A stretch of DNA of 62,135 bases from Clostridia bacterium (GTDB lineage: Bacteria > Bacillota > Clostridia > Oscillospirales > Acutalibacteraceae). The stretch spans positions 1-62,135 of the forward strand of contig JAFQWE010000030.1 in assembly GCA_017407645.1 (NCBI GenBank), in the 5' to 3' direction. Below, one piece after another: positions 58,818-62,135 of the stretch. Position 1 is the first letter of the stretch. Every line of letters starts with the position of its first letter. Both the position numbers and the translations under genes were made by a program. The notes under the pieces were generated by a model. That model made no database searches. It was not told where the DNA came from and worked only from the letters and a program-made list of their open reading frames with translations.

Positions 58818-60257
58818 TTATTTATTAAAAATCAGTTGTGCTACACGAATTGAACTGTTGCCGTCGCAAGCTGACATACTACCCTTGCGGATATGCTCTG
58901 CGCTGAAAGATTTATACTCGCCACTGTTAAGCAAGGATATAAGTTCATCACTGCTAAATACGGCGCAGTCGCCTGCATACTTCTCAAAGGGCATATAAAG
59001 GTCGCGGCTTGCACAATACTCCGCCATATCGGGAGTGTAAAAAATCAAGGGCTTGTTTAAAAGGGAATATTCATAAATAACCGATGAATAGTCGGTAATA
59101 AGCAGGTCTGCCGCAAAAAGTAGGTCGTTAATTTCGCGAATTTCGGTTGCATCCTCAAAAACGTCCTCATACCCAAAGGGAATAAGAAAATCTTTAACAA
59201 AGGGATGCATTTTAAAGATAATTGCACTGTTATTATTTCGGCAAAAATCCGCCAATCCGTCAAAATCCACGTACTCGTTGGGATAGTGAGCAGAATTGAA
59301 TCCGTCACCTCTAAAGGTGGGGGCAAAGAGAATTATCTGCTTGCCCTTAAACTGAGGGAATCGGTCAAAAAACTCTGCCTTTTTTTGCTCTGCATAGGCC
59401 TCGTCAAAGAAAACGTCGGTGCGAGGCACACCTGTTGCAAGCAGCCTATCCTCACCGATACCAAAAGCCTCGGCATAATAGGGCACAATCTCCTCACCGC
59501 TGACGGTGACGTGAGTATAGTTGCGGTGGGTGATATCGTCAGGCTGAGGTGCACCCGACTTGCCAAGACGGGAATAGCCCACCGTCTTAAAAGCACCGCA
59601 AGCGTGCCAAAGCTGAATGACGCGGTCACCCTTAAAATCAAGCCGATATATAAGGGGAAAATAGTCATCTACCACTGTGGTGTGGCATCTGCCTGCCAAA
59701 AAAGAGGTTTTAAGGTAGTAGGCAAGGCGACTGCCTTTTTTAAAGGAGTAAATCACCTTGTTGCCGCCAAAATCACCCTTTGCGGCGTTAACAACCCACT
59801 CCATATTGCCCGAAAGAGATTGCCTCGTCTCGCTTGCAAAAAGGATGCGGTTGCTTTTGCCCCTGAAAAGTCTGCCAAAATTATAAGGCAGACGCAGACC
59901 GAAGGTGGTGATTTTATCACGAAGTCCTGTTTTTGTGGGGATGTAGTCGGTGTTTATTGCAAGGCGACCGTAATCGTTATAGCAGGTGATTGCAAATTTG
60001 CAACTGCCCTTGCTGAAATTGGCAGTTACAGTCTTGTCTATTTCATAATCGCCACGGTCAATCACCCAATGTCCTTTGGGCAAGCACTTGCCATTAAAGC
60101 AAGAGGCAAGGTTAAACCAAGCCTCGTTGTTTTTGCAAAAAGAGGGAGCAACGGTATTGTCAGTCTCCTTGCTTCGCAAGCAAATATTGTTGATATCGCG
60201 GTAGTCAATTATCAATGTACTGCGACAGATTTTAATGTCGGTTATTTTACCCTGCAT
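58818..60257 (-). CDS. CDP-glycerol glycerophosphotransferase-family protein
   Basis: A 479-residue TagB/TagF-type enzyme that may add glycerol phosphate (or a related polyol) to wall teichoic acid or other glycans. The C-terminal GT-B half carries KGDRVIQLWHACGAFKTVGYSR, ILFAPTFRGDGFNS, FKMHPFVKDF and LLITDYSSVIYEYSLLNKPLIFY, all diagnostic. The N-terminal 130 residues are a separate beta-rich domain. GGATGACTT precedes the ATG. It follows a homologue after 10 bases. Confidence 0.92.
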   Translation of the reverse strand: MQGKITDIKICRSTLIIDYRDINNICLRSKETDNTVAPSFCKNNEAWFNLASCFNGKCLPKGHWVIDRGDYEIDKTVTANFSKGSCKFAITCYNDYGRLAINTDYIPTKTGLRDKITTFGLRLPYNFGRLFRGKSNRILFASETRQSLSGNMEWVVNAAKGDFGGNKVIYSFKKGSRLAYYLKTSFLAGRCHTTVVDDYFPLIYRLDFKGDRVIQLWHACGAFKTVGYSRLGKSGAPQPDDITHRNYTHVTVSGEEIVPYYAEAFGIGEDRLLATGVPRTDVFFDEAYAEQKKAEFFDRFPQFKGKQIILFAPTFRGDGFNSAHYPNEYVDFDGLADFCRNNNSAIIFKMHPFVKDFLIPFGYEDVFEDATEIREINDLLFAADLLITDYSSVIYEYSLLNKPLIFYTPDMAEYCASRDLYMPFEKYAGDCAVFSSDELISLLNSGEYKSFSAEHIRKGSMSACDGNSSIRVAQLIFNK

Positions 60258-60267
60258 AAGTCATCCT

Positions 60268-61944
60268 TTACTTTTGGGGCAGATTGCCCAAAATAAGCCA
60301 ATCAATAACGCGGTCGGTAGAGCCGCCGTCACGGAATTCAAAGTTGCGCTGACAAAATGGTTCAACCTTTTCCTGCTCAAAATCACCCTCGTAAATGGCG
60401 GTCATCATACTGTCAAAATCCTGAACTATTTTGCCGGGCACAAAGGTTTCAAAGGGTTCGTAAAAATCGCGTTTTGAGATGTACTCCTCAAGGTCATATG
60501 CATAAAAGAGCATAGGAATGTTGAGGGTAGATGCCTCATAAACCACCGATGAATAGTCGGTAATAAGCAGGTCGGTAAAAAAGAGCATATCGTTAATCTC
60601 GCGGTAAGAGGTGCAGTCGATAATAACGTCACTGTACTCCTCGGGAATAACTACGGGGTTATGCACAAAGGGGTGCATCTTGAAAATGAATATGGAATTG
60701 GTGTCACGGCACATTTTTGCTACCTTGGGCATATCAATCATATTCATAGGATATCTGCCCGACTTGGCACCGTTACCTCTGAAAGTAGGAGCAAAAAGGA
60801 TAACGCGCTTGCCCTTTGCAAGAGGAATTTCCTCAAACATACGCTGACGTGTCTGCCGCTTGTAATCTTCGTTAAAGAAAACGTCGGTACGGGGTACACC
60901 TGTGGGATAAACAGAGTCTTTAGTCATACCGAAGGCCTCGGCGTAAAAACGGGCAACGTGGCTCGAGCTTGCAATGGCGTGGGTGTAAACTCGGTGGTTG
61001 TTGTTGGTTACAAATGGGCCACCTGCCTTGCCTGTGCGTGAAAAGCCAACCGTCTTAAAAGCACCGCAAGCGTGCCACAACTGAATAACTTTAACCGACG
61101 GCTTATATTTGCACTGCTTAACCGTTGGGTTAAAGTCGTCAATTATAATAATATCTGACGACGCAAGCAAATAAGGGGTGCGGATTTTATCAAGCAAATT
61201 ACGGCGGGTGCTTACGCTCTCTTTAAGGCAGAATGAAATCTTGAACTGCTTGTCAAGACCACGCTCAATCATACGGTCGTAAACGTCCTTCATATTGCCA
61301 GAAAGCTCTTTACGTGAATCGGATGCAAAAAGGATGCGGTTGCCTTTGTGTGAGGCAAAAAGGTTTGTCACCTTAAAAATAACGTTAAAGCCTCTGTGCA
61401 AAAGAAAATCCACAATAGGCTTGAAAAGTCGCTTTACGGTTGCTGCAAATCTGCCGAAAACATTCTTTTTTGGGGGCAAAATAAGTACTGACACAAGAGC
61501 CATCTCGCCCGACTGACTCATATCGACCGAAAGGGTATAGGATGAGGATAAGCCTTTCGTTACTACCTTTTGGAAGCGAGCAAGCTTGTCCTGATTAGGC
61601 AGTCCCACAAAATCGTCCTCATAGCCCTCGTCACTGAAAATGCGGTCACCTGCAACAAGGGGATAGACCACGCCGTTATCACGACCGATAACGCAAATAC
61701 TCCATTTGCCGTTGGGCAAAACGGAGCGGTTATAGACGGTTATCATATTATATCTGATTAAAAAGCGGTCACCGTTAATAAGCACGTCGTCAAGAATGAC
61801 GCGCTCACCCGACTGAGTGTTGGTAAGCACAAAATCAACACTGTCGGCAGGAATGTTGCGAAGCCGACCGACGACGTTTAATATAACGCGCTCCCACTTT
61901 ATAAGGTCTGCAATAAATTCAGGAGTAAAAGCCGAGTCTGACAT
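60268..61944 (-). CDS. CDP-glycerol glycerophosphotransferase-family protein, paralogue
   Basis: A 558-residue homologue of the downstream gene with the same N-terminal domain and a longer linker. Diagnostic motifs: VKVIQLWHACGAFKTVGFSRTGKAGG, ILFAPTFRGNGAKSGRYPMN, IFKMHPFVHNPVVIP, LLITDYSSVVYEASTLNIPMLFYAYDLEEY. GAGG lies before the ATG. The pair may act in turn on one polymer, for example primer addition then extension. Cytoplasmic, membrane-associated. Confidence 0.92.
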   Translation of the reverse strand: MSDSAFTPEFIADLIKWERVILNVVGRLRNIPADSVDFVLTNTQSGERVILDDVLINGDRFLIRYNMITVYNRSVLPNGKWSICVIGRDNGVVYPLVAGDRIFSDEGYEDDFVGLPNQDKLARFQKVVTKGLSSSYTLSVDMSQSGEMALVSVLILPPKKNVFGRFAATVKRLFKPIVDFLLHRGFNVIFKVTNLFASHKGNRILFASDSRKELSGNMKDVYDRMIERGLDKQFKISFCLKESVSTRRNLLDKIRTPYLLASSDIIIIDDFNPTVKQCKYKPSVKVIQLWHACGAFKTVGFSRTGKAGGPFVTNNNHRVYTHAIASSSHVARFYAEAFGMTKDSVYPTGVPRTDVFFNEDYKRQTRQRMFEEIPLAKGKRVILFAPTFRGNGAKSGRYPMNMIDMPKVAKMCRDTNSIFIFKMHPFVHNPVVIPEEYSDVIIDCTSYREINDMLFFTDLLITDYSSVVYEASTLNIPMLFYAYDLEEYISKRDFYEPFETFVPGKIVQDFDSMMTAIYEGDFEQEKVEPFCQRNFEFRDGGSTDRVIDWLILGNLPQK

Positions 61945-61954
61945 AATTTAAACC

Positions 61955-62135
61955 TCATTTATTTGAAATATCGTAGTCAAAATAGGCAACACCGCTACCC
62001 ATATATCCGTCGTTTTCAACGGTAAAGGGCACCTTGTTGGCAAAGCCTACGTAGAAGGTAGAGTTGCCCTCCCACAATTCACCCGAAAGCATATAACTGC
62101 CGTCAATAAGATTGGGGGATTTTATAACAAATTCA
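61955..62135 (-). CDS. Partial gene upstream of the glycerophosphotransferases
   Basis: The last 60 codons of a gene that enters from beyond the window. The visible tail includes SYMLSGELWEGNSTFYVGF, then a strand-rich stretch ending FDYDISNK, then TGA. It lies 10 bases before the 558-residue enzyme, so it is in the same operon. The strand-rich pattern resembles the N-terminal beta domain of the neighbouring proteins, but the product cannot be named. Confidence 0.65.
   Translation of the reverse strand, partial: EFVIKSPNLIDGSYMLSGELWEGNSTFYVGFANKVPFTVENDGYMGSGVAYFDYDISNK

Noticed and set aside
59205..60296. Plus-strand frame of about 360 codons opposite the glycerophosphotransferase
   Set aside because: It is a shadow of the minus-strand gene with its diagnostic motifs, and has no ribosome site or family features.
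1..62135. Prophage, integrative element, transposon or plasmid origin
   Set aside because: No integrase, transposase, relaxase, terminase or replication gene was found in either strand.

Overview
The window looks like a chromosome segment of a low-to-mid GC Gram-positive anaerobe of the Clostridia, most likely an uncultured gut Oscillospiraceae-type bacterium. This is an inference. The supporting signs are purine-rich Shine-Dalgarno sites before almost every gene, near-consensus sigma-A promoters, Firmicutes regulators (LexA, Rex, a Fur/PerR protein, a MecA adaptor, a SigH-like sigma factor), a SpoIID-type enzyme, choline-binding surface repeats, and sugar catabolism aimed at plant and host glycans. 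No phage, transposase, integrase, plasmid or CRISPR gene was seen. Most of the sequence is ordinary core or accessory chromosome.

Layout. (1) 0.2-5.8 kb: a minus-strand xylose operon (xylulokinase, xylose isomerase, cytoplasmic GH120 beta-xylosidase) with a divergent AraC-type regulator. (2) 6-12.5 kb: a small zinc-ribbon protein, a tRNA-like cloverleaf and a SigH-like sigma factor; two tandem Big_2/CAP-like lipoproteins; a cobalamin riboswitch in front of one of two DUF4430 lipoproteins; LexA; an ApgM-type phosphoglycerate mutase. (3) 12.6-16.2 kb: a propeller-like membrane protein, an SGNH hydrolase, tRNA-Ser(GGA), an array of small hairpins and a lipoprotein. (4) 16.3-23.9 kb: a D-lyxose isomerase/PfkB kinase operon, an AraC regulator, and a fucose operon (FucI, SGNH hydrolase, FucA-type aldolase, GH29 fucosidase) with no fuculokinase in the window. 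(5) 24-31.4 kb: split ThrE exporter, an acyltransferase/amidohydrolase pair, a eukaryote-like glycogen branching enzyme, an XRE regulator, micro-ORFs and a GT4 glycosyltransferase. (6) 31.4-38.6 kb: a probable small structured RNA beside a Cys-rich micro-protein, a PepSY lipoprotein, a PerR-like regulator with reverse rubrerythrin, a GT2 enzyme, citrate synthase and SpoIID. (7) 38.6-43.1 kb: a 1168-residue choline-binding-repeat surface protein with a divergent XRE regulator, dispersed repeats and tRNA-Ser(GCT). (8) 43.2-47.7 kb: a dTDP-rhamnose-type operon. (9) 47.8-54.6 kb: Rex, membrane proteins, a DUF2975/XRE pair, an alpha/beta hydrolase, ribulose-phosphate epimerase and MecA. (10) 54.6-62.1 kb: a second LRR/choline-binding surface protein between direct repeats, cysteine synthase, dCMP deaminase, and two CDP-glycerol glycerophosphotransferase-like enzymes running off the window edge.

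How it fits together. Xylosides are split inside the cell by GH120, and xylose enters the pentose phosphate pathway through XylA, XylB and Rpe. D-lyxose isomerase would also feed xylulose. GH29 releases fucose for FucI and FucA. The rhamnose operon and the CDP-glycerol enzymes point to a decorated cell envelope. The most interesting unexplained elements are non-coding: a promoter-to-terminator structured RNA (31.66-31.85 kb), a hairpin that would bury the start of rfbC (43.77-43.83 kb), a palindromic array of UUCG/GNRA-like hairpins (14.52-14.71 kb), and about 100-bp direct repeats flanking a surface-protein gene (54.8 and 57.3 kb). I found no single clearly new multi-gene system.
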